Positions 1 through 12,147 are shown, numbered from the stretch's first letter. The stretch: 21,783 nt of DNA from JANXQG01 sp037147235 (GCA_037147235.1 JBAWVO010000087.1:1-21783); one strand, 5' to 3'. Notes: generated from the letters alone by a model not told the origin. Made by a program: numbers and translations.

Positions 1-393
1 GCGACGGATGAACCAAATAAATGTGGGTAACGACAAGTGCTAAAGCACGGGCCTAATACCGGCTGCGCCGGGAATGACCATAAATGGCCATGAATACGCT
101 CGGCCGGCCGAAAGATGTGGGTAAGGACAATCCATTGAAATGTATTCGGGCCGAAGGCCCAGCCGTTGTCCCAGCGAAGGGCAAAGCCCTGGAAAACGGG
201 GATCTCCCTGGAAATTCCCTTTCGGCCCAACGGGCCAACAATTCGCTTCGCCCTGGGCCTTCAATGCGGTGACCGGTTGGGCCTTTGGCCCGAACTTCGT
301 TGGTGTGGTCGGTGTCTAATCCAGGGCTGCGCCCTTCGCTGGGCAAACTTTTGGGCCTTCAGCCCGAACAATAAGCAGGCCAGCTCGCTAAGT

Positions 394-452
394 CGTAGGA
401 TGGGCTTCAGCCCGTCCACGCCAAATCTCGACGGGCTAAAGCCCATCCTACG
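394..452. repeat. Long inverted repeat (23-bp stem)
   Basis: Positions 394-416 pair with 430-452 with a single mismatch, around a 13-nt loop (417-429). Each arm also contains a smaller GGGC...GCCC palindrome. No T-run follows, so a classical intrinsic terminator is not indicated. It may end transcription from upstream or be one unit of the palindromic repeat family in this spacer. Confidence 0.7.
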
Positions 453-489
453 CTCCAATCCCCCCGCCCCTAGCAAACGTCCAAAATCA

Positions 490-498
490 TGCTAGAAT
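490..498 (+). promoter_or_regulatory. Candidate extended -10 promoter for carB
   Basis: The bases TGCTAGAAT form a TGn-extended -10 element with five of six consensus matches in the hexamer (493-498). No good -35 is visible 16-18 nt upstream, as expected for extended -10 promoters. It lies 88 nt before the carB start. The call rests on sequence only. Confidence 0.3.
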
Positions 499-586
499 GA
501 TAGGATTTTACATGGCATCCAATCCCCCCAAGAGGATGTGGATCGTTAGACTTAGAAACCTACTGCTCGTTGAATAGGAAGCTCCC

Positions 587-3841
<3,255 letters not shown>

Positions 3842-3886
3842 CTCTCTCCCCGCAGTATTTCCGTATCCTAAGCTAAGGTATCAATT

Positions 3887-4864
3887 ATGAAAGACCTGAC
3901 CTACCTCCTCCTCTTGACCACCTGTATCCTCTCCGCCGCCGTCCGGATTGCGACTACCGCCGAACCGGCCGCGAATAAATCGGCGGTCCCGGCCGACGGG
4001 ACGGCAGTATGGGAGCTCTGGTTGCCGCCCAACGGCATGCCCGTCAGAGCCGTATTGGTCTGCCCGCGATGGGGTGATGGCTGGAGGATGGCCAAACTGG
4101 CCCAGGAGCACTTGGGCGCGAAGCTGGGCGTCGGAACCATGCTGAGCCGGCGCGACGGTGATATACTCGACCAGTTCAAGGATCCCGCGTTCGTCGCATC
4201 CATAACCAATTGCCTGGCAACCTCGGCGGTCAAGCTTAATCACCCTGAATTGGCCAATGTTCCTCTCCTGATCTGGGCGCATTCCAACGCCGCCTGGTAT
4301 CTTCAGAACACCCTTAAAATCATGCCGGAGCGGGTCGCGGCCTACTGCCTGTTTAAGTCTGCCTTCGGGAAGAACAACGACCTTGGGATCCTGTCGAAAG
4401 ATGCCGTTGCAGCGTTTGGACTGAGCATCTGGGACGAGAATGACCGAATCGGAAAAGGCTACGACAACCCGCGGGAGAAAAAGCTGATGCTGGATAACCT
4501 GGCCGCCGTGCGTAAGCAGGGCGCGCTGGTTCACGTGACCCTGGTCCGTGGCACGCACCATCTCATTGACGGGCAGGAAAAACTGATGCTGGCATTTTTT
4601 GAATCCGCCATTGCCATGCGCATCCCGCTCAACGCGAATCCGGCCAAGGGGCCGGTCAAGCTGATCGGCGACCTGGAGAAGTTCGGCTGGGTCCAGGACG
4701 AGTCGTCCAGAAAGGTCCATGCCCAGGATCACTATCCCGCAGGCAAGGATCCGCGCCGGGGTTGGTGGTTGCCCTCCCGTAAATATGCGGAACTGTGGAA
4801 CGCATACGCGCGGAACGCAAAGGGGACCGTGGTTGGTGACACACGGAAGATAATGTCGCCATGA
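3887..4864 (+). CDS. Secreted alpha/beta-hydrolase fold protein
   Basis: This 325-residue protein starts at ATG, 8 nt after AAGG (3875-3878). A hydrophobic signal peptide (about residues 5-25, TTCILSAAV...TTA) predicts export. The mature part looks like an alpha/beta hydrolase: a beta-strand LLIWAHSNAAWYL with candidate nucleophile Ser133 in AHSNA (an atypical elbow, not GxSxG), an acidic cluster around SIWDENDRIG (180-189) and RGTHH with candidate catalytic His224 or His225. The substrate is unknown; esterase or depolymerase activity is possible. It begins 45 nt after carB and its stop overlaps the next start (ATGA), so it is probably co-transcribed with the HD gene. I do not recognise a named family. 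Confidence 0.75.
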   Translation: MKDLTYLLLLTTCILSAAVRIATTAEPAANKSAVPADGTAVWELWLPPNGMPVRAVLVCPRWGDGWRMAKLAQEHLGAKLGVGTMLSRRDGDILDQFKDPAFVASITNCLATSAVKLNHPELANVPLLIWAHSNAAWYLQNTLKIMPERVAAYCLFKSAFGKNNDLGILSKDAVAAFGLSIWDENDRIGKGYDNPREKKLMLDNLAAVRKQGALVHVTLVRGTHHLIDGQEKLMLAFFESAIAMRIPLNANPAKGPVKLIGDLEKFGWVQDESSRKVHAQDHYPAGKDPRRGWWLPSRKYAELWNAYARNAKGTVVGDTRKIMSP

Positions 4865-6261
4865 ATGAACTCATCAACGCCAGCCTCAGCCACGATGTTA
4901 TCCACGGATATATTCCTTTCACCTCGCCTAAGGGTCTGCCCGAGGGAGAGGTCTCCGAGCAAGCGGTCATCGATCATCCTTGGATCCAGCGGCTCCGCCA
5001 GATTCATCAGTTGCAAACCGCCTGGTGGGTTTACCCGACCGCCGAGCATACCCGCTTCCAGCATGTCCTGGGGGCGATGCACCTAGCCAGCCGCATGATC
5101 GAGGTGACCTACGACAGCCTGCGTCAGGTCTGCCCGGATGTACCCAGCCGCGGTTATGTTGAGTCGCTCGTGCGGATGGCGGCCCTCTTGCACGATGTGG
5201 GGCACGGGCCTTTTGGTCATTTCTTTGATAGCCATTATCTGGCCGAATATAAGCTCAATCACGAGATTGTCGGCAGCCGGATCATTCTCGGCCCCTTGGC
5301 CGACTTGATCCGCGGGGTGCGGCGAAACCCCAACAGTCAGATGGTCGACGGCGAGCATCTCGAGCCTCAGCAGATCTGCTTTTTGATCATGCGGCCCAGT
5401 ACCACCACGCCCAGCGACAGTCCACAGTGGCTCCGTTTCCTGCGCAGCTTGTTCTGCGGGCTGTATACGGTGGACAACATGGATTTCGTGCTTCGCGACG
5501 CCTACATGTCGGGCTACAGTCAGCGGGCCTTCGATCTCGACCGGTTGCTACGCTACAGCCTCTTCACAAGCCGTGGACTGACGATTCATGAACGCGGCCT
5601 TTCCGCGCTCGAAAGATTCATCGCGGCGCGGGGTGACTTATTCCGCTCGGTCTATTATCACCGCACGGTTCGCGCGATCGACCTGACATTGCAGGAACTG
5701 TTCGCCGACAGCAAGGCCGACCTTTTTCCCGGCAACCCGCTGGATCACCTCGACGACTACCTGCAGTTCACCGAGTGGTCGCTGCTGGTCCATGTGGCCG
5801 ACTGGCATCGCAGTACCGACCCGCGGTTGCAGGCGTTAGGTCAGCGATGGCGGGAATTTCTTTCGCGGAAGCTGCGTTGGAAGATGGCCTGCGAGCGGAT
5901 GGTTTTCTTCGCACCTGGACAGCACGAAGAGGCGAGTGTGTTCAGCGACGAAGAGGTTTTGCAGCGGCGAATCCGCAAAAACCTCCCTCCGGAGTTGAAG
6001 GATCTCACCTTTCGCATCGATATTCCTCGGCACGTCTACCGGCCCGAGGCCCTGGCCCCCACCGCCGACCAGAATTTTCTCTTGGACCCTGCCACGGGCA
6101 AGATTCATCGACTGAACGAGCGGGAACTGTTCCAGCGGATCGCGTTGAGCTTCCGCATCTTCCGCATCTATGCCGAAGACAGTTTGCACAACGCGGATTT
6201 TGCCAAGGCGATGGATCAGATCATGGGACCGACATCGGTCGATGATTCGACGAATATGTAA
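4861..6261 (+). CDS. HD-superfamily phosphohydrolase (COG1078/SAMHD1-like)
   Basis: This 466-residue cytoplasmic protein has the metal-binding HD signature of the YwfO/SAMHD1-like group: HTRFQH (His68), LLHDVGHGPFGHFFD (His111-Asp112) and VDNMDFVLRD (Asp205). Members of this group hydrolyse dNTPs or related nucleotides; the substrate here is not deducible. Length agrees with COG1078 proteins (about 430-470). The region after about residue 320 is divergent and carries no motif I can name. The ATG overlaps the upstream stop (ATGA), with GGAAGA about 10 nt before it, indicating translational coupling. The stop codon touches the edge of the inverted-repeat element that follows. Confidence 0.9.
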   Translation: MNELINASLSHDVIHGYIPFTSPKGLPEGEVSEQAVIDHPWIQRLRQIHQLQTAWWVYPTAEHTRFQHVLGAMHLASRMIEVTYDSLRQVCPDVPSRGYVESLVRMAALLHDVGHGPFGHFFDSHYLAEYKLNHEIVGSRIILGPLADLIRGVRRNPNSQMVDGEHLEPQQICFLIMRPSTTTPSDSPQWLRFLRSLFCGLYTVDNMDFVLRDAYMSGYSQRAFDLDRLLRYSLFTSRGLTIHERGLSALERFIAARGDLFRSVYYHRTVRAIDLTLQELFADSKADLFPGNPLDHLDDYLQFTEWSLLVHVADWHRSTDPRLQALGQRWREFLSRKLRWKMACERMVFFAPGQHEEASVFSDEEVLQRRIRKNLPPELKDLTFRIDIPRHVYRPEALAPTADQNFLLDPATGKIHRLNERELFQRIALSFRIFRIYAEDSLHNADFAKAMDQIMGPTSVDDSTNM

Positions 6262-6372
6262 GGACCGGCAAATCAATAATGGTCGCAAGAAAAGTAGCAG
6301 GCACACTCCGTGTGCCGTCCGCCCACACTCGGCGCGTGTTCAAAACATGATAGTTATTGATTTGCCGATCCT
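6261..6372. repeat. MITE-like element with 19-bp terminal inverted repeats
   Basis: Positions 6261-6279 and 6354-6372 are inverted repeats matching at 18 of 19 bases. Inside, 6300-6306 and 6310-6316 form a perfect 7-bp hairpin, and ACAC/GTGT at 6325-6339 can form another. The element exactly fills the spacer between two convergent genes. It could be a miniature inverted-repeat transposable element or a bidirectional terminator; no clear target duplication and no T-run is visible. Confidence 0.55.
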
Positions 6373-6384
6373 AAGGGTGCCACG

Positions 6385-7236
6385 TCAAGGTCGAACCGCA
6401 AACCCCTGCTGTTTCAGCCAAGGCACGAGTTTCTCCATCCACTTGCCTGAGACGGAAGGCCGGTGGAAGGCGCTGTGTCCACCGCTTGGGACTCTCCAGT
6501 ACAGGATAGGCGTCTGAAGCTCCTTCAGTCGCTCTGCCAAGGGGTCGGAGAAGTTGATCGACACATTGTCATCGGCGGCGCAGGCAAGAAACACCGGGGG
6601 CAACGGTGCCTTCAGCGGATACTTATCCACCTTCCAGATATTCCAAGGGCACATCAACGCGACGAAATTCGGTCGGCAACTCATCTGGTCCAAGGGGTCC
6701 TTTGCTTGGGGATTTCCATCGTCGGCATGGGACATCAGGTTCACGAGTAGGTGCCCGCCTGCCGAGTAACCTTGCATGCCGATCTTTTGCGGGTCGAGCT
6801 TCCATTGTTTGGCATGGCTGCGGACCAATCGAATCGCGCGCTGCCCCTCCGCCAAAGCCAAATCCGCGTTTGTGGGAACCTTGTAGAGCAGGGCGATTAC
6901 CGCAATCCCTTGCTGCTGGTAGTCCGCCACAAATTCCGCGACATGCGCCTTGTAGTCCAGCAATCCGTAGCCACCGCCCGGGCAGATGATTACCGCCGTC
7001 CCGGTAGATCGGTCCGCTGGCGGAAAAAAGACACGTAGCTCGGGTTTATCCATGCGGCGGATGAGGCCGCGGGCATCGGGATTCCTGTTTTGGGGGTTCT
7101 GAACCTTTCCGCCGGGTGGGAAACCGTCGCCAGGCCACAAGGGAACCACCACATCCGGCTCGACAGCCTTTGCCAGGCCGCCCAACATTCCCATCGCCAC
7201 AATTAAGCAGGCTATCTTCTTCCATCTCGCTACCAT
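6385..7236 (-). CDS. Secreted alpha/beta-hydrolase, BD-FAE/acetylxylan esterase-like
   Basis: This 283-residue protein starts with ATG, 7 nt after a GGAG Shine-Dalgarno, and has a signal peptide (residues 1-24, cleaved after GGLAKA). It shows a complete esterase triad: the oxyanion loop CPGGGY (85-90), the nucleophile elbow GYSAGGH with Ser158, an acid at Asp222 or Asp223 (ACAADDN) and His254 in PSGGH. This is the pattern of bacterial esterases that remove acetyl or feruloyl groups from plant and algal polysaccharides, acting in the periplasm or outside. The exact substrate is inferred from family only. It is divergent from the peptidase gene and convergent with the HD gene. Confidence 0.88.
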   Translation of the reverse strand: MVARWKKIACLIVAMGMLGGLAKAVEPDVVVPLWPGDGFPPGGKVQNPQNRNPDARGLIRRMDKPELRVFFPPADRSTGTAVIICPGGGYGLLDYKAHVAEFVADYQQQGIAVIALLYKVPTNADLALAEGQRAIRLVRSHAKQWKLDPQKIGMQGYSAGGHLLVNLMSHADDGNPQAKDPLDQMSCRPNFVALMCPWNIWKVDKYPLKAPLPPVFLACAADDNVSINFSDPLAERLKELQTPILYWRVPSGGHSAFHRPSVSGKWMEKLVPWLKQQGFAVRP

Positions 7237-7271
7237 GAGTGTTCTCCACTTGAACCGAAAGCTCTATTTTC

Positions 7272-7284
7272 ATCGCGAAGCGAT
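7272..7284. promoter_or_regulatory. Small inverted repeat in the divergent promoter region
   Basis: ATCGC-gaa-GCGAT is a perfect 5-bp palindrome located between the two divergent genes and just upstream of the TATAAT at 7307. It could be a small operator or simply chance in GC-rich DNA. Confidence 0.25.
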
Positions 7285-7306
7285 CCGTCTACAATGGGGG
7301 GCGAGC

Positions 7307-7312
7307 TATAAT
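7307..7312 (+). promoter_or_regulatory. -10 element (TATAAT) for the peptidase gene
   Basis: A perfect consensus -10 hexamer lies 36 nt before the ATG at 7349. No good -35 is visible at 16-18 nt spacing, so the promoter may need an activator. Its position argues against any start upstream of it, such as 7235. Confidence 0.45.
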
Positions 7313-7348
7313 GGTAGGCTGAACACCCAACAAATTTCGTTGGACAAC

Positions 7349-9262
7349 ATGGATACGAATAACATGGATCGTCGTCGTTTTCTTCAGACGGCTGCTATAG
7401 GCACCGCCGTGCCCTTGGTCAGCGGCCCACTTATCGGAGCACCGAGCACCGAAGCCAAGCCCTCTGCCGGCAAACGGATTCCTGCGCGAAGCGAAGTTCA
7501 AGCCGCCGATACGTGGGATCTAACCAGTCTTTTCCCAAGTGACTCGGCTTGGGAAACGGCATTCACGGCTTGGCAGAAGCAGATCGAGGGCTACGCCATT
7601 TTCCAAGGCAAGCTGGCCGAAAACTCCGAAAACCTGGCGGCGTGCATTCGGTTTGACCTCGAAGTGGACCGCGCAAGCGAGCGTCTGGGAATCTATGCCT
7701 CCCTAAAAACGGCGCAGGACACCGCCAACAGCATCTACCAGCGGATGTTTGGCCGCTACACGAAGGCAGCCAGTTGCGCCGGACAGGCTTCGAGCTTCAT
7801 CCGCCCAGAGATCCTCGCGATCTCCGCTGAGAAAATGGAGGGCTTTCTCGCTGCCCCGCCACTGGCACCCTATAAGCTCCTTCTGAATCGCATCCTCCGC
7901 CTCAGGCCACACACGCTCGGCAAAAAGGAGGAGAATCTCCTGGCAATGCAGGGCGAGATGGCGGAAGCGGCCGGCAAGATATTCCGCCAACTACTCGATG
8001 CCGACATGAAGTTTGGCACGGTCACCAACGAGAAGGGCCAACGGATTGAGCTGAGCCATGCGGCCTTTAGCACGCTCTTGCAGTCGCCGGACCGCGAAGT
8101 CCGCCGCAAGACCTTCCATACCTATTACGAGCAATTCACCGCGCACAAGAACACCTTGGCGGCCTCGCTGAACGCCTCCGTGCAGCGCGATGTGTATTAT
8201 GCCAAGGCCCGCAACCACTCCAGTGCCCTGGAAGCGGCCCTGTTTCCCGACCAGGTATCGGTTTCTGTCTACGACAACCTGATCGTTTCGGTTCACAGCC
8301 AGCTTCCGGCATTGCACCGCTACTATGACTTGCGGCGGCGGAAGATGAAGCTGAAGGACATCCACCTCTACGATACCTACGTGCCGATCCTGGCCAACAT
8401 GCGGACCCAGCACACTTGGGACGAAGCGGTCAACCTGGTGCTGGCCTCCCTGGAGCCGCTTGGAAGCGAGTATTGCGGGGTGCTGGAACGTGGTTTGCGC
8501 GGCCGCTGGTGTGATCGCTACGAGAACCGCGGCAAGCAGAGCGGGGCCTTCAGCAATGGTTCCTACGACGGCGATCCCTACATCCTCATGAATTACCAAC
8601 CCGAGGTGCTCGACCATGTCTTCACGCTGGCCCACGAGGCGGGCCACTCGATGCACAGCCACCTCTCTGCCAAGAGCCAGCCCTACGCTTATTACGACTA
8701 TTCGCTCTTCGTGGCCGAGGTGGCCAGCACCTTCAACGAACAGCTTCTTAGTAACTACCTACTCACCCACGCACGGGACAAGCAGGAGCGGGCGTTCCTC
8801 GTCAATCGGCAGATTGATGCCATACGCGGCACCATTTTCCGGCAGACGATGTTCGCCGAGTTCGAGAAGCTCGCTCACGCCTCTTCCGAATCGGGTGAGC
8901 CACTCACCCTGGAGCGTTTGAAGGGACTCTACCACGATCTGCTCAAAAATTACTTCGGCCCCGAGTTCACGCTGGACGCGGAGTTGGACCTGGAGTGCCT
9001 GCGGGTGCCCCATTTCTACCGAGCGTTCTACGTCTATAAGTACGCAACGGGTATGTCGGCGGCCATGGCCCTGGCAGCCCGAGTGACGGGCGGCGGTCGC
9101 CGCGAGTTGGGAGACTACCTCAACTTCCTCAAAGGCGGCTGCTCGAAAGACCCGCTTGACCTCTTGCGCGGCGCCGGCGTGAACATGGAAAAACCGGACG
9201 CTATCCAGAGCGCACTCGACCAGTTCGGGCGGTGGGTGAAGGAGTTGGAGGACTTGGGTTAG
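7349..9262 (+). CDS. Tat-exported M3 family peptidase (oligoendopeptidase F-like)
   Basis: This 637-residue zinc metallopeptidase has the M3 signature LAHEAGHSMH (His429, Glu430, His433) and the third ligand Glu457 in FVAEVAST. The region before it, DLTSLFPSDSAWE, is typical of the OpdF N-terminus. Family members cut short peptides and are usually cytoplasmic. Here the N-terminus reads MDRRRFLQTAAIGTAVPL, a twin-arginine signal, so the folded enzyme would be exported. The start at 7349 is chosen because a TATAAT lies at 7307 and the in-frame ATG at 7235 would precede that promoter; ATG 7364 is an equally good alternative. The next gene begins 59 nt downstream on the same strand, suggesting co-transcription. 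Confidence 0.92.
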   Translation: MDTNNMDRRRFLQTAAIGTAVPLVSGPLIGAPSTEAKPSAGKRIPARSEVQAADTWDLTSLFPSDSAWETAFTAWQKQIEGYAIFQGKLAENSENLAACIRFDLEVDRASERLGIYASLKTAQDTANSIYQRMFGRYTKAASCAGQASSFIRPEILAISAEKMEGFLAAPPLAPYKLLLNRILRLRPHTLGKKEENLLAMQGEMAEAAGKIFRQLLDADMKFGTVTNEKGQRIELSHAAFSTLLQSPDREVRRKTFHTYYEQFTAHKNTLAASLNASVQRDVYYAKARNHSSALEAALFPDQVSVSVYDNLIVSVHSQLPALHRYYDLRRRKMKLKDIHLYDTYVPILANMRTQHTWDEAVNLVLASLEPLGSEYCGVLERGLRGRWCDRYENRGKQSGAFSNGSYDGDPYILMNYQPEVLDHVFTLAHEAGHSMHSHLSAKSQPYAYYDYSLFVAEVASTFNEQLLSNYLLTHARDKQERAFLVNRQIDAIRGTIFRQTMFAEFEKLAHASSESGEPLTLERLKGLYHDLLKNYFGPEFTLDAELDLECLRVPHFYRAFYVYKYATGMSAAMALAARVTGGGRRELGDYLNFLKGGCSKDPLDLLRGAGVNMEKPDAIQSALDQFGRWVKELEDLG

Positions 9263-9321
9263 CTGACAATACAGCGCGGGCGGTTCATCTGATACCAGGA
9301 ACCTTCCTAGGCACCATCGGC

Positions 9322-12147
9322 ATGTGTGTTTGGTTGAGAGCAAGAAGATTCACCCGCATGGTTGTCATCACCTGCCTGCGGCTGACGCTGGTGACCGCAC
9401 TGCCGAGTGCTCCCGCCTCGGGCCAGCCGGAGTCAGCGGAGTCCTTCGTGTTGAAGCAGGATAGGCAGACTGGATTCATCACCAGCCTCCGCCGTGCGGG
9501 CGATGCAGATCATGTGGAATTCGTGCGTCCTGGTTTCGCCCTGGGCCCAGTGATGTTGCGGATGCGGACCGCGGATGCGCCGTGGCGTGAGGTTCGCCAG
9601 AGTAACAATAGCCAGGAATTGCGATCCCGGTTTCGTGGGGTGGGAGAATCACTTCATTGGGACGTGACCGTGAAGAACACAGATGCCGCCCCAATGGAAA
9701 TGGGCGACCTCGCCGTGTCGCTGCCGATGAACACGGACTACTTCTGCAACCATGAGGAGACGTTCGTGCGGCGAGTCTTTAAGCACGCCTTGATCGCCGG
9801 GCACGGCTCGTTCCTCTACTGGCTGCCGGTGAAGGGCTCGGGTGCTTTTCTCGTCATGCAGCCGCTTGCGGACACGAGCTTGGAGTTTTTCACGTCCACA
9901 GGCATGGATTATGCCTCCGGCAAAGAGCGATTTACCGTCTTCGTCCACTCCAAGGCCACCCCAGAACTGGACAAGCGTGGTACTTGGCGTCAGCCGCGCA
10001 CGAGCCGGGTTCTCAAACCGGGCGAGGAAGTCTCCTACAGCTTTGCCTTTCGGTTTACGGACAGTTACGAAGGCGTGCGCGAGTCGGTTTACCAAAACGG
10101 TGGCGTAGATGTGCAAGTGGCCCCTGGCATGACGGTGCCGCGTGACATTGAGGCGCGGCTGGCATTTCGCACACAGCACAAGATCGAGAAACTCGATGCC
10201 GAGTTCCCGCAGGATACCACCATCGAACAGACGGGCCGTTGTGGCCAAGACACCTATCTCTATCGCGTCAGATTCAAACGACTCGGAGAGAATCTGCTCA
10301 CCTTGCGCTATGGCATAGGGCGCACCATGCCGCTGGAGTTCTTCGTCACGGAACCGCTGGAGACGCTTATCAAAAAGCGAGCTGCATTCATCGTGAAGAA
10401 CCAGCAGCACCGTGACCCGGTCAAGTGGTATGACGGCCTGTATAGCCTCTGGGACCGCCGCCAGCCCGAGGGCCGGAACCTGCTGGGTCCTGATCACCTC
10501 GCCGGCCAAAATCCCTACGCCGTAAGCGGATCGGACGATCCTTCCAATGGCAAGTGCCTGTTAGTCGCGGAGAAGAATGTGGCATTCCCGGACGCCGCTG
10601 AGATCGCGTCGCTGGAATACTTCATAAAGTACTTTGTCTGGAGTAAACACCAGCGCACTGATGCGGAGAAACCTTACCCCTATGGTATCTATGGCTCCGA
10701 TTCGTGGAAGCAGAACCGCTTCGCCGACCGCGACCCGCTTGAAAAAGGCATCAGCCGGCCGGGCGGTCCGAGCGCGTGCAAGATGTGGCGCACCTTCGAC
10801 TACACGACCTACTTCGCGCTCTACTTCGACATGTATCGTATCGCGAAGCAACGGCCCGATCTGGTGAAGGAACTCGACGCCGCCACCTACCTGGAGCGGG
10901 CTTACGGTACGGCCCGCGCCTACTTTGAAGTGCCCGCCAAAATTCGCATGGAAGGCGGCTGGGCCTTTACCGGTTGGGTTGATTGGCAATACACCCAAGG
11001 CAACTTTCACGAGAAATACCTGCTCCCGCTCATTGCCGCGCTGGAGGCGGAAGGCCAACAGGCCAAGGCCGACTTTCTCCGCGCCGAGTGGGAGAAGAAA
11101 GTGAAGTATTTCATCTACGACAACCCGTGGCCGTTTGCCTCGGAAATGCCGATCGACTCAACGGCCTATGAGTCTACCTATGCCGCCGCGAAGTATGCGA
11201 TGGAATTCCCGTTGCGGCCCGACGTGAATCTCTGGCACGACCGCAACCTGAATAAGTGGTTTTCGCATCCCGACATCGATCCGAAGCGGCATGGGGAATT
11301 CCTCCTCCGGCAACATCTCGCCAATCTCGCTTGCCGTGGCGTGTTAGAAGCGAACTATTGGTCGCTGGGCAGTGACTTCCGCGGCTGCGGCAGCGCAAGC
11401 TACACCCTCAGCTACATGTCGCAGATAGGTGGGTGGGCGGTACTCGATTACGCCCTACGCTACGACCCGAATCCCGCCGCCAATCTGCGGTTGGGCTATG
11501 CCTCAATGCTCAGCACCTGGGCGTTGATGAACACTGGCGATGCGGCATCGCACTTCGGATTCTGGACGCCCGGCCCGCTCCACGATGGCGCGATGAGTTG
11601 GGGTTTTCAACCACGCCATGCCGGGACGGAATGGAATCCTGCCACGCGTGATCTGTCACGCGGCGCCTGGCCGGTTTGCGGCGAAGTGGACCACGGCCTC
11701 GTTGCCGGCATGGAAGCGGCATGCACAGTCCTGTTCGACGATCCGCTCTTTGGATTGCTGGCTTACGGCGGCGAAGTCTGCGAGGATGACGGCGGGATTC
11801 GGATCATTCCTCGCGATGGCGTGCGGCAACGCTTCCATGCCGTCATGGGCGGACGTCGTTTACATCTGGCATTGGACCGCGACGGCTTTGCCAGCGGACA
11901 ACCGATCTTACTGTCCCGCGAACTGGACCGCCTAAGCTTCACGCTCGAAAGCCGAGCCCCGCAAAAACATGAAGCCACGCTCTCCGTTGAAGGTTTTCCA
12001 CCGGGCGACTACTCCACCGTTGACGGTAGAACCAAACACTCATTCCGTGCGGAAGTTGGCCAGCCTCTGAGAATCCCACTGTTCGTCAACGATGGTGGCA
12101 CGGTGACCGTACGGTTGGAACCATCAGTGAAAAAGCGAACACATTAG
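9322..12147 (+). CDS. Large secreted protein, probable DUF5695-like / helical-barrel carbohydrate-active protein
   Basis: This 941-residue protein has an N-terminal export signal (TRMVVITCLRLTLVTALPSA, about residues 11-30). The first roughly 350 residues look beta-rich. The following part contains aromatic and acidic stretches typical of (alpha/alpha)-barrel glycan enzymes: WYDGLYSLWDRRQPEG (about 368), WAFTGWVDWQYTQGNFHEKY (about 545) and YTLSYMSQIGGW (about 690). I associate the overall pattern with DUF5695 proteins, from memory and without a search. A glycoside hydrolase or lyase role is inference. GTG 9232 would overlap the peptidase by 31 nt and place the signal internally, so ATG 9322 is preferred; ATG 9358 is also possible. 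It is likely transcribed with the peptidase. Confidence 0.75.
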   Translation: MCVWLRARRFTRMVVITCLRLTLVTALPSAPASGQPESAESFVLKQDRQTGFITSLRRAGDADHVEFVRPGFALGPVMLRMRTADAPWREVRQSNNSQELRSRFRGVGESLHWDVTVKNTDAAPMEMGDLAVSLPMNTDYFCNHEETFVRRVFKHALIAGHGSFLYWLPVKGSGAFLVMQPLADTSLEFFTSTGMDYASGKERFTVFVHSKATPELDKRGTWRQPRTSRVLKPGEEVSYSFAFRFTDSYEGVRESVYQNGGVDVQVAPGMTVPRDIEARLAFRTQHKIEKLDAEFPQDTTIEQTGRCGQDTYLYRVRFKRLGENLLTLRYGIGRTMPLEFFVTEPLETLIKKRAAFIVKNQQHRDPVKWYDGLYSLWDRRQPEGRNLLGPDHLAGQNPYAVSGSDDPSNGKCLLVAEKNVAFPDAAEIASLEYFIKYFVWSKHQRTDAEKPYPYGIYGSDSWKQNRFADRDPLEKGISRPGGPSACKMWRTFDYTTYFALYFDMYRIAKQRPDLVKELDAATYLERAYGTARAYFEVPAKIRMEGGWAFTGWVDWQYTQGNFHEKYLLPLIAALEAEGQQAKADFLRAEWEKKVKYFIYDNPWPFASEMPIDSTAYESTYAAAKYAMEFPLRPDVNLWHDRNLNKWFSHPDIDPKRHGEFLLRQHLANLACRGVLEANYWSLGSDFRGCGSASYTLSYMSQIGGWAVLDYALRYDPNPAANLRLGYASMLSTWALMNTGDAASHFGFWTPGPLHDGAMSWGFQPRHAGTEWNPATRDLSRGAWPVCGEVDHGLVAGMEAACTVLFDDPLFGLLAYGGEVCEDDGGIRIIPRDGVRQRFHAVMGGRRLHLALDRDGFASGQPILLSRELDRLSFTLESRAPQKHEATLSVEGFPPGDYSTVDGRTKHSFRAEVGQPLRIPLFVNDGGTVTVRLEPSVKKRTH

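Larger units (their letters stand above)
1..586. repeat. Palindrome-rich non-coding spacer upstream of carB
   Basis: I see no convincing gene in this stretch. It is a chain of short hairpins of the type GGGCC-3 nt-GGCCC: 37-48, 59-71, 148-160, 178-190, 224-236, 279-291 and 353-365. A much longer hairpin lies at 394-452. A 16-nt direct repeat (15/16 identical) lies at 21-36 and 115-130. Small open frames here only translate the palindromes. The spacing and shared core suggest an extragenic palindromic (REP-like) cluster; that class assignment is inference. Confidence 0.6.

Noticed and set aside
166..495. Small open frames before carB on both strands
   Set aside because: They translate the palindromic repeats, and the same palindromes are open on both strands. 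No ribosome site or protein-like pattern was seen.
1..586. CRISPR array or tRNA in the palindromic spacer
   Set aside because: Repeat spacing is irregular, spacers are not of uniform size, and no cloverleaf or CCA end was found.
7235..7348. Upstream start of the M3 peptidase at 7235
   Set aside because: It would overlap the divergent esterase start and precede the TATAAT at 7307, and it would bury the Tat signal about 40 residues in.
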